Assembly: GCA_030549495.1 (NCBI GenBank)
Contig: JAUIRK010000969.1
Coordinates: forward strand, 682,001-746,000
DNA: 64,000 nucleotides
Direction of reading: 5' to 3'
Source: Nectonema munidae
Lineage: Eukaryota; Nematomorpha; Nectonematoida; Nectonematidae
Shown: piece after piece, positions 47,151-59,560 of the stretch
How the letters are laid out: every line of letters begins with the position of its first letter
How positions within the stretch are numbered: position 1 is the stretch's first letter
The notes under the pieces: generated by a model
What the model saw: the letters and a program-made list of their open reading frames with translations, nothing else
Told to the model about the DNA's origin: nothing
Databases searched by the model: none
Program-made: the position numbers and the translations under genes

Positions 47151-47620
47151 TCACCAACCAGGGGCGCTTGTTTATAAAACATGTATGATGATCGCATTAT
47201 AAGATGTAATGATCATTCGAATACATGATAATGTAAGATAAGAGAATAAAAGAGGGAATGCAGACTTTCAAGTCGAACATCATGCCAAGCTGCTCTGAAA
47301 TTCATATCAAAAATATTTTAGAAACGATGTGAGAGCTATATAATAATAATAATAATCCATTGTTTCAATATGCACATAATAAGTAAGCAATGTTTAGTTT
47401 CCTTGTAGTATTTTTGAGAAAACACATGTTGATGATCCACTAGATTTTCTCATCTTCTGCCACAGTGATTCTATTTCTCTTTCTGTCTCCTTCTCTGCTA
47501 AAACTCAATCATTCAAGCTCTCTTCTTTCACTCAAGTTCTCTTCTCTTGTTAGCTCTCATATCTCATTCTGCTCTCTTCTTTCACTCAAGCTCTCCTATC
47601 TCATTCAGCTCTCTTCTCTC

Positions 47621-47808
47621 CAGTGACCTAGCTAGGCTGGGGCCGTGCACCCCCTCCCATGTATCTCATGGTGCCCCATGCACCTTATGCGATACCAGTT
47701 TTCGAAAATTTCTCCAATGAAAGGATCAAGTATAAATAATGTTGCTCAAATTTTTTAAGTTTAAATTGTGCCCCCTCCCCTATCAACTTTTTTCTGGCTA
47801 CGCCACTG
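47621..47808. mobile_element. hAT MITE, 188 bp, nested
   Basis: Ends CAGTGACCTAGCTAGGC and GGCTACGCCACTG with a perfect 8-bp target duplication CTTCTCTC (47613-47620, 47809-47816). Same insertion as 27139-27333. Confidence 0.9.
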
Positions 47809-48874
47809 CTTCTCTCTAATTTGTATTTAGAGTTAAATTAAAAATAATTTTATTTTATCTCATTAGAAACTAGTTTTTAATGGAATATAAGTTCAATATT
47901 TTCAGAACTTTTCTTCATGATACCAATGTTCAGCTATTCGAATTAATCACAGATTATTGGTAAAAATTTAGTTCCATCAATACACCAAACATTTTGCAAA
48001 AACGAAAATTTGTTTGTGATGTTGAAAATGAGAGAAAAATATTTCTCAATCGTTACAATTTTATATCAATGAATATTGTCAGACTCGCGTTAAATTTTTT
48101 TCCAACAAAGGTCACATCTTTATCAGTACGTTTGTTACATTTTGTAACATTTGAAAACTTTAATTTATCAAGTCAAAAAAAAATTTTTCAATAGCTATTT
48201 GGGAATGAATATTTTGACTACTATTCAGATTAAAAGAAAAATACTCTATTTGTTTAATATTTGAGCAGAGATATTTTTTATAATGTTCGATTGTTAAATT
48301 TAATTCGATTGTTAAATTAAATCATTTTTTTAAGAAAATTGTTGATTATAATAAAAATATAATATCGAAACAAAATTTTTCATTCGTTAAATATGTACTT
48401 GATCTATTTATGACAGCTGTCAGAATTTTATTTGTAAACAGAAATAATCAAAAAAAACATAATGATTTTCTTGTTCTCGTATACTATGATTTTTGATTTA
48501 TGTTTGTTTAAATAGTTTTTTTAATGATTTTGTGTTCTAAGACTTAAATAATTTTAAACTACCATTTTTTGTATACTATGATTCCTTACAAAATGTAAAA
48601 AATACAAGCGTTACCAAATCACCCTATAAGGGTTAGCTATTTCAACGTTGGCTTTGCTGCTTATAAAAATTTGAAAATATCAAATAAACTATCTCATTTT
48701 TATGCCTCCTATTATTTTGAAATTATTCTGAGAACAGACAGTTTCATTTTAAAATAGTCAAAATTGCTTTATTCGTTTATTTTGTCTCCTTTCCCCCTTA
48801 TGTTAATTATGTAGCAAATTTTTCAATTTTGAGTAAAAGGTAGTTTTCATTGACCAGAAACTCATGTAACGCTT

Positions 48875-48975
48875 ATGTCAAACTATGAACAAATTGGTAT
48901 CGATGAGATATCGAATCCAGAGGCTTCCATGCTGAATCCAACATCTCAACCAACCTGCCATGCCACCCATAGAGT
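48875..48975 (-). repeat. tRNA-derived SINE-like segment (copy 2)
   Basis: Minus-strand GGTTGGTTGAGATG (48942-48955) and GGATTCGATA (48909-48918). Orthologous to the segment at 28390-28500. Confidence 0.5.
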
Positions 48976-50589
48976 ATGATGTAGGGCAGCGTTTTTCAAA
49001 CTTTTTTTACTGCGACCCATAATACGTCAAATTAGTTTTAAAAAACTTAAGTTATGCTGTAAAAATTTTTGGTTTTTGCTGAAGCTTTATAACTTTTTAA
49101 CTTTTTCTGAGACTTTTTATCTTTAAAAGTTATTATAAAAGGCAACCCATTGCAAAATGTTAAAAGTTATTTTACTATTTGTAGCGTGCACCAATTTAGC
49201 TTTTAAACTATTTTTGAATGATGCTAAGAAAAATGAAGTAATGCAATTTAATTTATTGTTTGATTTTTGGTTGCACAATTTTATCTTTATTTTATACCCT
49301 TTTTTAAGAGTCTAACTAACCAAGTTTTTTAACTTTAGTTCTGTTTTACATTTTTTCATTCTTTAGGAAGAAGGAAAAACTGAAAATTAATGAATCTTTT
49401 TTTTCATTCAATAAAATTTCCAAATTTTTTATTGTTATTTGATATCTTTACCCCTTTTCTTGAAGTGAGAAAGAAGGAGCTATATATAAGTCCTCATTCA
49501 TTGTTGACGTTAAGCTTAATAGGGAAGGGTTAAAGTTTACATTAAGCTTAATTAAGAATGAAATAGAATAGACAAGGGAGGAGTAGGAATTCAGAAAAAT
49601 TTGTTGTCTTTTTTGGAAGACGCATGAAAGTCCGCCTCCTCCAATAATTTCAAGGATGTGCGCCCCTCAATCAATCACATTTTTTTCATATAAACATCGC
49701 AGGGTGTCTAGTAGACTCTTTTCCTTCAGACTACATTCACTCATATAAAACTCTTCAACCTTCAGTTATTTGTTTTCAGTTGTTTTCTCTATCAATCAAA
49801 TATCCTTTCATTAATTCCTGTAGTGTGCCTAATAGACTACTTCATTTTCAAATGAAAAGCCTATTCTCCCCCCCCCCCAGCAATTTTGGATTTTTTTAAA
49901 ATAGTGTATATGCGATATGCAAATTTAATTAAAATATTTTCGTTGAAAGTATAGCATTTAAATTTCACCAATTTTTTAAAAAAATATAAGGTAGTCGTAT
50001 AATTTAGGACTTTAGGTATGCGTTGAATACACTCTATTTTAAAGGATTGCTTGAATATTTGGTCTCCCGTGATATCAGTAATCTTGAAAATTGCAAAAAA
50101 AATCGCCCCTAATAATTTTGAGGATGTGCGCCCCTGGCACCAACAGCACTTGTTAACAAGATTGCAAAGTTTTTGCAAAGTGAAACTAAATATAAAGATC
50201 ATTGTGGTGTCAAAAGTGTTGAAGATAACCAACGCAAACGATATCGTGTACTCAGGAGATCCCTACGAGAAAGAAAACTTATCGAGACAACTTATATTTG
50301 ATAAAGAAAATTATTATCAATTCTTTATTTCATTTTTAGAAGTTTGTAAACATATGATAGTTTAAATTCAAGTTAACTTTTACCAATTTAGCATAGTTGT
50401 TGAAAAACTATGTACATTTCCCAAGATTTTAATGTGGCGATAATAAGATTATGTTAGTTGAACACTTCTTAAAGCCTGTCATTATATTTATTTATTTTCA
50501 TGGTTAGACAATTTACAGGGGCATAATCACTTATGTTGAGCTTTAAAAAAATATGAATATTAACTCCGTAAAGGTAAAGGTACGTGAGG

Positions 50590-50725
50590 TGTTTTCATCG
50601 AGAAGGCACAATTGCGTCGCTTGTATCGAACTATGAGAAAGTACACTTGATGCGGGGTCGAACCCAAGACCTTGAGTTATCAAAACACAGTACCTAACCA
50701 ACCTTACTCACGCCCCCGTAGAATA
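50590..50725 (-). repeat. tRNA-derived SINE-like repeat, third type
   Basis: The minus strand reads GGTTGGTTAGGTA (A box, 50691-50703) and GGGTTCGACC (B box, 50655-50664), followed by a non-tRNA body to about 50590. It lies about 120 bp below RNF121 exon 3. Confidence 0.6.
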
Positions 50726-50843
50726 TACCCGTTGATAATTATTTCTATTATATTGAATCTACCAATAAGTGATTAAATATGAGTCTTCTAATTTTTAGGT
50801 TAAAAATAGGAAAGTTCTTAATAACAAAAAATAAAAAGCGTAC

Positions 50844-51072
50844 ACCTATTTTGGCAGATAAGGAATTAAAAAGCAATGTCGCTATACTTTGATTCAACAC
50901 GCCAAGAAAGGAGCCGTAGAAGGCGAGAATGTAGGAGACTTTGATGCAAAGAAGCAACGGAATGGCTAAATAAACGTTGAGGCCGAAGAAGAGAAGCAAA
51001 AAACCCGTATATCCGATGGAAAGTGCTGTGTAGCTGATACGATGGATCACATGAAAGAAGGTATAGACGAGT
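50844..51072 (-). CDS. RNF121: RNF121-like exon 3 (membrane segments before the RING)
   Basis: Starts after TTTTTTAG; its first base completes the Arg codon of exon 2, giving TPR-LVYTFFHVIHRISYT. It aligns with RNF121 '[20 protein letters not shown]...GYM...FGLNL...FYGLYYGVL...AST-IG'. Two hydrophobic segments are visible, with conserved ISY, GY, FGLN, FYG, GVL and a terminal AKIG. The exon must end at GGT|GTACGC (50844) to keep exon 4 open; the alternative G|GTGTAC donor two bases earlier would meet a stop in exon 4. The length of 229 nt is one base plus 76 codons. Confidence 0.87.
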
Positions 51073-52020
51073 CTAAAAAAATAAAAATTATTTTTTATGA
51101 TTAAAACACCTTTTTCTTTTCAAATTCTTAATACAAATGTCCAAAAATAGCAGCTTAATCGGCTTTTTTGTTTGATCAGTATCGGGTTTTTTGGAGACTT
51201 TATGGTACTTTATGCGCGAAATTTTTTATTAATTTAATTAAGCAATGTCTATCTTGGAGAGCATATACCTTTATACATTTTTGAAAATGCGATATTTTTC
51301 AAAAATTATCAAAATATTTTTATAAGCGTTTAAATGAAACTATATTTTTCCTCGTATACGAATGTAATTTTAAGTAAAAAAAACCCTTAATTTTTCATGC
51401 TACATGTTTTTATATTTTCTGAATTAAAAAATTTTAATAAATATATATTTATTTTTCAAAAAAATGAAGGGAAGAATTTTGGAAAATTTTTAAATAATTC
51501 TATTTTTAATTTTAATACCTTCTTTTAAAGCAAATTTTATACTGATTACGAAGTTTACAAAAATTGTAACTTTGAATTTATTAAATTAAAAAAATATATA
51601 ACAGGTGATATTTTGTTATTTTTAATTCCTTAAAAAAAAAATAAAAATTGCTCTTGAAAAAGAAGAAGTCTTACTCAACCCATCATAGAGAAGAGCAAGA
51701 AAAAGGTCAGCTAATATCAGCGCCACAATCATCTGTACCATGTTGAATTACTACAGACATATCTCGTTTATCCAACACTCTTTGTTTCACAAATATTTTT
51801 TTCTGATTGTGCACTTGTAGGATTGACGAATCATCAATTTAAATCATCATACAGAGTTAATAGTTTGAGAAGAAACAATAATTTAGGATAAAATATTTTT
51901 AGTTATCAAATAGAGTAAATGTGAGATGTTATGAAAATAAACAAAGAAAAATATTTTAAAATTCGCAATATTTATGCGATATATAAAAATCTGAATGAGA
52001 TCTTTTAGCTTACACTATGT
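51073..52020. other. Host intron with a short piece of the Helitron-like interior
   Basis: About 51470-51560 resembles the AT-rich segment of the Helitron-like elements (AAGCAAATTTTATACTGATTACGAA). Otherwise nothing recognised. Confidence 0.4.
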
Positions 52021-55000
52021 GCAACCCACCCCCCCCCCCCCCGAAAAATTTTTTTGCCCCCTTTTAAGCCATTCTACACTACACTCAGAAATCACAACAA
52101 GTTGTCATTCTTCACAACCATTAAATAATGTATTGCCATCAAAATATGCCTGACTACAATTGTTTGAATGTCAGATCATTTTTCATCACCATATGCTCCT
52201 ATGATATACACTTATTATCATGTGATATGACTGTGAGGCAGACAGTATCAACGGAAGTTTTAATTATACAGTTCACGAAAAACTAGAGTTCGAACTGTCT
52301 TCAAAATGTAAGAAACTGAATTTCAAACAATATCAGTCCTCATTTTGATCAAAATATATAGTAATTCTATAAAGATCCTTCATATCACATTGTCAAAACA
52401 AAAAGGTGCATTAATGAAGATGTCGATCAGTTAGTTGTTTTAACTAGGTTATTTAAATTTGAAAATTAGGAAAATCTTTGAAAATTCATAGTTAAATCAG
52501 ATATAAAAATAAAGTAAATTTATCAATTGTAAAATTTGGTTAATTTAATTTGATGAATATTATAAATGTTTTTTAGGTACTTTTTTTCACTTGAGAAATA
52601 TTTTTATTAAGTTTTTATAACTAGTTCATTCAACTGATTTTTAAGGTAGTATAATTTTATGATAAGCACAAAATAGTCAAAAAAAAAAACTCTTTTCACT
52701 CCTTGTTATTTCAACAAAGTTCAACATATTCACCGTTTTGAAATTATTTTTTTATAAAAAATTCTGTTAAAAGCATATTTATCAACATAAATTTTTTTGA
52801 TAACATCTGAAGAAGTCGATATATCGAGTGATGCGAATAATATTAATGTAAGTTATGCACAAAAGTGAAGTTTTAATATTGAGGAAGTTTGATGTACTAT
52901 TTTTATCTTTGAAATTCTCAAAATAGAAATTGAACATATGGATAAATGAAATATATTAAGAAAGTTTTTGAAACTTTCAAACAAGTCATGTTCCAGCACT
53001 GATAATTTTATTATCTAATGATTAATTTTTATCGGGAAAATGTAAGATCGCAGTTTCCATTCCAAAAAACTCCACTTATTTTTCACCAAGAATACAAAAT
53101 GAAATAGTTGCATCTTTAAAAAGTTTTGTTCTACAAAAAATAATACTTAAAATCAATAACTCAACATATCTGTCATTGAAAGCTGATGGAACAAAAGATA
53201 TAAGTGGAAAATAATGCCTGTCAATTGTAAGTAGTTTAATGGGGTGCTCATTTTCATTGATTCCTTTTCTTTTGTGTAAGGTGTTGAGATTTTTGAAAGG
53301 AAAGACCGTAAAGGAAGCATTAATTAGTATGGTCTATATGAAAGAATGTGATGCATCTTATATCAGCACCACAATTCTAGACATTCTTAATGAGTGTAAA
53401 ATTCAAAAATACAAAATTATGAGTCAATGCAATGATGGCGCTTACGTGATGTCAGATAATATTTTTCTACCAGTACTTATAGATGAAAAATGATATCTTA
53501 ACAGGCAAGAAAAATGGAGTCCAAGAAAAAATCAGTGAAGCACTTGAAAGATACATTCCTTATATTCATTGTATAAACCATCAGCTTCACTTAGTTATCA
53601 CTCCATCTTTCGGTCATATAAATCATATTGAATTTCTTTTATCATTAATGACCAGGCTTTACAAGTTCATGAAAAAAGTTAAAGTTAAAACTTTTTTCAG
53701 TAAACAATTCAAAAAATTTATTCCAACAAGATGGACATCACATTATGAAGTTGTTAATTCATTGATAAAAAATTATAGAAAAATAATATCTTCTCTGGAA
53801 AAGTAAAAAATAGTTCTGATCTAGATATTTCTTTCGAAGCAAGGGGTCTACTTCATACTTTAAAAGACGATTCTTCAATATTTGTAATGCTTATGGTTGA
53901 AAAGTTTCTTAGTGTAATGAAGACTGCTAATGACTACCTCCAAGTAAAATACATTTTCGAAGTTACATGAATAGTGCACTATACTAATTGATTTAGAAAG
54001 AAGATAATAATATCATTATTGGAATAAGTTTGGTAGATTTGGTGAAAGTTTTGTTAGATTTAAAAGATGACGAAAACGAATTTGATTCATTAATCAAGAA
54101 AATGAGATTTTATGTTGACAATTCCAGTTCCACAGATAATATTTTTGATATTTTCGATGATAACGCAGAAAAAATAAGAACATTTCGTATTCACTACGAT
54201 GAAACCTTACAATTGATTCTAGAGGAATTTGACAAAAGGTTTGGTTTTCCACAAATGTTCATCCTTTTAATTGTTTTTTTTCAGGTTTAACGAAAAAAAC
54301 TGCACAATAATGAAAGCACTTTCATATTTATCCCCTGAAAGCGTAGGATTTTTGTAATATGAAATACGGAAACCTTTTATATCCCATCTACAAAATATAT
54401 CTCAGCAGATTTTTTCGGAACTTAAAGTTGGAAAAGAATATATTAAAAAAAAGATACAGAAAGAATCTAACGTTGTTGATGTTTTTGAAGTACTCGAACC
54501 AATTAAAGAAGCATTTCCTAACATATATAAACTATATGAAGGTATTTTAAAGCAATTTTGTATTATGTAAAATGACTCTTATTCTCTTTCGGGCCTTTTT
54601 ACGGTAGGTTCGAGTACAGCAGTTTGTGAAAGAAGTTTTTCAACCTTAAACAGGATTATGACCCCTCTTAGAAAATCCATGACTCCGACTAGAAGAAACA
54701 ATTTAATATTTCTTTCTTTTATGAAAGAATATACTAAAAAAATTGACAGAAAAATTCATAATTTTTTTTTCAAATAAAAGAAAACTTACATTTTAAAGAA
54801 GTCATCAATTTCTTACTTTTTGTTTTTCAAGTTAAAAACTTTTTGCAAAATTATATAAATTTTAGAAAAAAATTTTCTCATTTGTTGTTAGTCAAACTTT
54901 TTCTTTCCAGGTAATGAAGATCTCATTTTTTTGGTGTTGTTAGTTTTTGTTGCCAAATAAATACAGAAGCTGAAGAGGGAAAAAAGAATTGCAAACGTTA

Positions 55001-55108
55001 CTGATTGGAATAAAGTTAACTAATAAGTTTTTGAAATTGTTAAAACTTTTTTAAATTAATTAGACTCTAACTTTGCCTCCCTAGAAAAAATTTCTGGGTA
55101 CGCCTCTG
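52021..55108 (+). mobile_element. hAT element with ZMYM1-like transposase
   Basis: The right end AGAAAAAATTTCTGGGTACG followed by CCTCTG (to 55108) is a hAT terminus; the left end is probably the decayed ACCCA-poly-C-GAAAAATTTTTTTG at 52021-52055. No target duplication could be confirmed. Confidence 0.6.
53070..54778 (+). pseudogene. hAT transposase (ZMYM1/DUF4371 type), broken
   Basis: Segments in family order: YFSPRIQNEIVASLKSFV and STYLSLKADGTKDIS (53075-53210, first acidic site), LDILNECKIQKYKIMSQCND with GAYVMS, YIPYIHCINHQLHLVITPSF, FIPTRWTSHYEVVNSL, then EEFDKRFGFPQ, and a C-terminal dimerisation segment SSTAVCERSFSTLNRIMTPL with TRRNNLIFLSFMK (54610-54725). At least five frame changes and stops interrupt it. 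The C-x2-H zinc pair (CINHQLH) and the W of TRWTSH are kept. Confidence 0.85.
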
Positions 55109-55904
55109 ACTTCAACGTATCAGCCTATAAAGACATTTCCTGTACATAAAACATAGGGATTGAAGAATGTGTATAAAACTTGTTTTTTGAAAAAACCTAA
55201 TTAGATAAAACAAATTTTTGGTTAAAACACACAGGATTGAGTGACTTAACCTTCGGATTCGGAACAATTTTAGTATAGCATCGATTACGGAGATATGGCA
55301 ATTCTCCCAGTTATAACAAATTTAATTAACCTAAAAATGTAAAAAAAAAGTTGAAATTGTGATTTATTTTTCAAAATCAAAATTAAAAAACACAAAAAAA
55401 AAGTATTTGTATTAAATTTTGGTCGTTATTGGATTCGAACCGAATCTCTTTAAACACAACCTTCTCCATAATAATACAGCAATTGTAAATCTTTATGTTG
55501 CACATCAACTTCGGGTTTTCCGCCTTTATTTTATATTATATGCTGTCATAATCAAGATTCAAGAATACATCATTAAATTTCATGATACTCAGACAGTTTG
55601 ACCTAGAAACAACTCGCTTCAAAATTGTTTACATATTGTGAACCTTCATTACAATGTTCTTATGCCATCTATCTATAAAATTAGTAAACAAAATGAAATA
55701 GAAGCGGGTGTGTTAGAAGTATGAAGTATCAGCGTTCAATTGGTAATACATAAATAACCTTTACTTGGCTTTCATTCACTTCAGAATATAATTTTTGTTT
55801 CATCTCTGCTGAAATCAAATAATTTGTCATTATAATATCATTTGATCATTATTTTCTTCACAGTCGTCTTCTGTCTGTTTTTATTGTAATTTTATTTGTT
55901 CTTA

Positions 55905-57733
55905 CCAATGGAATCAGAACATAGTTCACGTTCGTTCTTCGAAGAAACAATAGATTCGAATGAAACTTTTAGTAGTTTTTCTAGTTTTGATTCAAGCGAT
56001 AATGAAATAGATGATAACTTGATTTCATCCGATCAAGTAGATAGTTGGGAGCCTTTTACGAGCACACGGGGAAGAACTCTATCTGAGAATATAAAAGACA
56101 TCATAACTGTGACACCTAGTTCTAAAGGTCTTGCTTCTGGTAAAACGGAATCTTAAAAATTTTCCACCCATTGTTAATTTTATATTCATGAAAACAACGT
56201 TAAAAATGCAACTCAATTATTATGGGTAAATTTTAATTTATTATAATTATGTGTTTGGTCAAAATAGCTTGAACTAAAACTCGATTTAAAAATATTTTTG
56301 AGAACGTTAAGCATATACATAAGTTTTTATTGCTATATACAACAGGGACGTGCGGAGAATTATTTAAGGGCAGGTGCTCAAGTAGAGAAAACGGCTGAAA
56401 TAAACACATACCTCTATAAAGGGCAATTTTAAAACAGAAGAAAAAAGGGCAGGTACTTGAGCACTCTAAAGCACCCCCCCCCCCCCTCCTCTCCCCTCTG
56501 CACGTCCCTGATATACAATACTTGTTTACTAAACTATTTGATTTATGATCATTTCGGTTTCAGAACTTTTGTCCACATACGTATTCATTATACAAATTTC
56601 GATATAAATATAATTATAAATAATAGTTGATCTCGTATATTTATTAAGACATCATTCAATAACATTTTTGAACTCAATAGAATTCTAATTTAATGGGTAG
56701 CGCGGGCTCTGGATCAAAGAGCCAAGGTTACTGATTTATATAATGATACATTTGGAAGTCCATTTCTGAAAGCTGCTCTAGCAAGAGATATGTTTTTTTT
56801 AATTCAAATTTTTTTATGCTTTGATGATAAGCGTCAAAGAAATCCTAGCGATAAGCTTTCAGCAATTCGAACGCTCCATGATCACTTTTATGGCGTGTTT
56901 TCTTTGTACTCGACACCTAATTCTTCGGTTACAATTGACGAACAATTTGTTTGTTTCAGAGGTGGATGTAAACTAAAGTCTATGATCCTAAGAAGCCTGC
57001 CCATTATGGCCTTAAAATTTATCATTTATGTGATTCAGAAATGTTTTACTTTTTGAAACCTCAAATTTATATCACCGGTTTGCCTGATAAAACATACTTT
57101 CCTTCTTTTCAAATTTCTCAAAGGCTAATCAATGACACCAATCTCCCAAAAGGGTGCGGAATTTTTATGGACAGGTTTTTTACCTCTTTAGAAATTACTA
57201 AGTGGGCTCTGACAAAAGACTACACAGTTTGCGGGACTGCGAAGCATACAAGAAAATTTGTACCAAAAGTCCAGCCTTCATATTTGAAAACATTGAAACT
57301 AAATGAATGTGAATCGCGCACGATATACTGTAAAGAAGCCTCATTTACAGCGTACATACCTAAAAAAAAACACGCCAAACGTGATTTTAAAGTTGTTTAT
57401 ATGTTGTGATCACATCACAGAAAGCAAATCATCACTTCAAACAGAGATGGTAAACCTGATTTTTTGTTGGAGTACAATAAACATAAAAGTGGTGTTGACG
57501 TGGGAAACCTAATGGTCAAACAGTACAGATCTTACAAGCCATGTCGAAGATGGACTGTTGCGGCTTTTTCTAACTATCTTGATCTGTCTTGTCTAAATGC
57601 TTATGTACTCTCTAAACATAATTCACCTGAAAATTATCTAACAAAAATGAACAACGCAAGAAAGCTTTTTCTGAAAAAACTTGCCAGGTGTCTGAGTGAA
57701 GAGTCAATGCAAGTGAGAGCTTCAACACTTTAA
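55905..57733 (+). pseudogene. piggyBac C transposase, broken
   Basis: Acidic N-terminus (MESEHSSRSFFEETIDSNET); a gap with the MITE; then FLCFDDKRQRNPSDKLSAIR and VTIDEQFVCFRGGC (first catalytic Asp); after a frame change MFYFLKPQIYITGLPDKTYF, CGIFMDRFFTSLEITKWAL (second Asp); after another, YNKHKSGVDVGNLMVKQYRS (third Asp) and RRWTVAAFSNYLDLSCLNAY. Closely related to element B (shared DRFFTS and RRWTVAAFSNYLD). The C-terminal Cys finger is missing. At least three breaks. Confidence 0.9.
56343..56510. mobile_element. hAT MITE, 168 bp, inside piggyBac C
   Basis: Ends CAGGGACGTGCGGAG and CTCTGCACGTCCCTG; perfect 8-bp target duplication ATATACAA (56335-56342, 56511-56518). Contains two AAGGGCAGGT motifs and a poly-C run. 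Confidence 0.93.
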
Positions 57734-57791
57734 ATCAACTTGAAAACAAAATCACTTCTTCGTAATCCGAAGGTTAAAGAAAAGAATTTAC

Positions 57792-57946
57792 CTTGGTGTC
57801 TTGCAATGAACAGTCGATTGTGAGACGAGGAACATTATATATGCAATGTAGAGGGAATAAGCAATATGTAGGATGGTGAAGGTTATCCAGTGAAAAATGA
57901 CAGCTATTATCAAAGGAAACAGCCACATAAAGAAAGTCGTGGCAAC
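57792..57946 (-). CDS. RNF121: RNF121-like exon 2 (membrane segments)
   Basis: Opens after TTTTTAG with VATTFFMWLFPLIIAV and continues through two hydrophobic segments to TVHCKTPR, the last codon being completed by exon 3. It aligns over its length with RNF121 'MVTLFQMWVVPL...KLHW...TTPR', keeping F-MW-P, HW and the TPR end. The length of 155 nt gives 51 codons plus two bases, which fits the phase of both neighbours. The donor is AG|GTAAAT at 57791. A piggyBac target site lies 14 nt beyond the donor in the downstream intron, so the intron begins with almost no host sequence before the transposon. Confidence 0.87.
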
Positions 57947-58380
57947 CTAAAAAGAAACAAAATAAATCATATTGTATTGTAACTAAACTCTTTAGTGAAT
58001 GACGTAAGCTGAATACATACGAAATTAATGATACACAACTCTAATTTTGACTGTATAAGGACGATACTCTTAAATAAGAGACTGGCATTCCTATCAGTGA
58101 CGGGGGACTATTTTAGCCCCCCCCCCCCCTCAACTAAAATTTCTCTTGTACCAAATTGGCTAAATCTTTTGCTACCATACTTCGTGACATTTCCTAAAAT
58201 TGATAGCTGCATCTTTTGATACCATTTTCATGGCAGTTGAATGACCTTTTCATGTATAAATCTGTCAATCAAAATCAAAAGTTAAACTTTTTCAGCAAAA
58301 TTCTGACAGTATCTCTAGTTAAGCTTATAACTTTGGTTCTATGTTATATACTCGTTTGAAAATTTATAAATATATACAGT
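57947..58380. other. Host intron, no gene seen
   Basis: AT-rich; a poly-C run at 58117-58128. Nothing else recognised. Confidence 0.4.
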
Positions 58381-58389
58381 TTTGAACAC

Positions 58390-59560
58390 ATAACACTTTA
58401 TAATTAAAAATTTTTTTTTGAATCATGCTTACTTTTTGGGAAATGTGAATCAAAATTTTGATTGATGAGTAATATATCTAATAAAATATACCTTCAAATT
58501 TTACATGAAATATATTTTTTTATATCAAATCGGGCATGCTGATTTCATTTTTGAAATTTAGAAATTGAAAATATCTATAACTGTATAACAAACTTGCGGT
58601 TTACTTCTAAAATCTGTCTCTGAACACATTCATTCAAATTTTACATGGAAAATACACATTATTATAACAAATTAACAATCGCAATTTCATTTATAAATCC
58701 TTTTTGCATTTAGAATTTGAAAACGCTGATCAATGTGAAACAAATTTGCGGTTTATTTTTAAAATCTGTCTCCGAGAACATTAGTTAAAATTTTACATGA
58801 AATATACACGCTTTTATAACAAATCAACAATGCCAATTTCATTTATGGATTGTTTTTGCATTTAGAAATTTGAAAATACTTATAATTGTGAAACAAAGTT
58901 GCGGTTTATTTCTAAAATCTGTCTTTGAAAACACTCATTCAAATTTTACATGAAATATACACATTTTCATATCAAATCAACATGCCAATTTCATTTATAG
59001 ATTGTTTTTGCATTTGAATTACAAAATACTTATAAGTGTGAAACAAAGTTGCGGTTTATTTCTAAAATCTGTCTTCGAGAACATTCATTCAAATTTTACA
59101 TGAAATATACACATTTTCATATCAAATCAACAATGCCAATTTCATTTATAGATTATTTTTGCATTTGGATTTCAAAATACTTATAAGTGTGAAACAAATT
59201 TGTGGTTTATTTCTAAAATCTGTCTTCGAGAACATTCATTAAAATTTTACATGAAATAAACGCATTTTCATATCAAATCAACAATGTCAATTTCATTTAT
59301 AGATTGTTTTTGCATTTGGATTCAAAATTACCTAAAAGTGTAAAATAAATTTGTGGTTCGCTTCTAAAAATTGTTCTCAAAAACAAAATTTTAAAATCTG
59401 ACTACGAAAACATTCATTCAAATTTTACATGAAATATACACATTTTTATAACAAATCAACAATGCCAATTCCAATTATAGATTGTTTTTGTATTTAGAAT
59501 TTGAAAATACTTGTAAGCGTGAATCAAATTTGCAAATCAGGTGTTTTACACATATGTACC
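58390..59560. repeat. 151-bp tandem satellite in the first RNF121 intron
   Basis: Units carry TTTCTAAAATCTGTC, CATTCAAATTTTACATGAAA, ATCAACAATGCCAATTTCAT and GATTGTTTTTGCATTTG. The AATCTGTC motif recurs at 58611, 58763, 58916, 59066 and 59217 (steps 150-153 bp), with degenerate units before and after: about seven to eight units. Confidence 0.92.

Larger units (their letters stand above)
47159..50136. mobile_element. 3-kb non-autonomous hAT element (copy 2)
   Basis: Starts CAGGGGCGC and ends GGATGTGCGCCCCTG, with TCACCAAC (47151-47158) and GCACCAAC (50137-50144) as an 8-bp target duplication with one mismatch. Colinear with 26673-29849 but lacking the left C/G-rich part and the MITEs at 27828 and 29034, and carrying an extra segment at about 49300-49665 that ends in another GGATGTGCGCCCCT terminus. 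Lies between RNF121 exons 4 and 3. Confidence 0.88.
55250..57773 (+). mobile_element. piggyBac element C, 2.5 kb, beside RNF121 exon 2
   Basis: Ends CCTTCGGATTCGG and CGTAATCCGAAGG are inverted repeats with TTAA on each side (55246-55249, 57774-57777). Lies in the second recognised RNF121 intron, its right TTAA only 14 nt from the exon 2 splice donor. Contains a hAT MITE (56343-56510). Confidence 0.93.

Noticed and set aside
50051-50365. 104-residue plus-strand frame as a host gene
   Set aside because: It crosses the hAT border and target duplication at 50136; no family recognised and no splice support.
50844-50846. Donor G|GTGTAC two bases earlier in RNF121 exon 3
   Set aside because: It would put exon 4 out of frame, meeting a stop within a few codons; GGT|GTACGC keeps it open.
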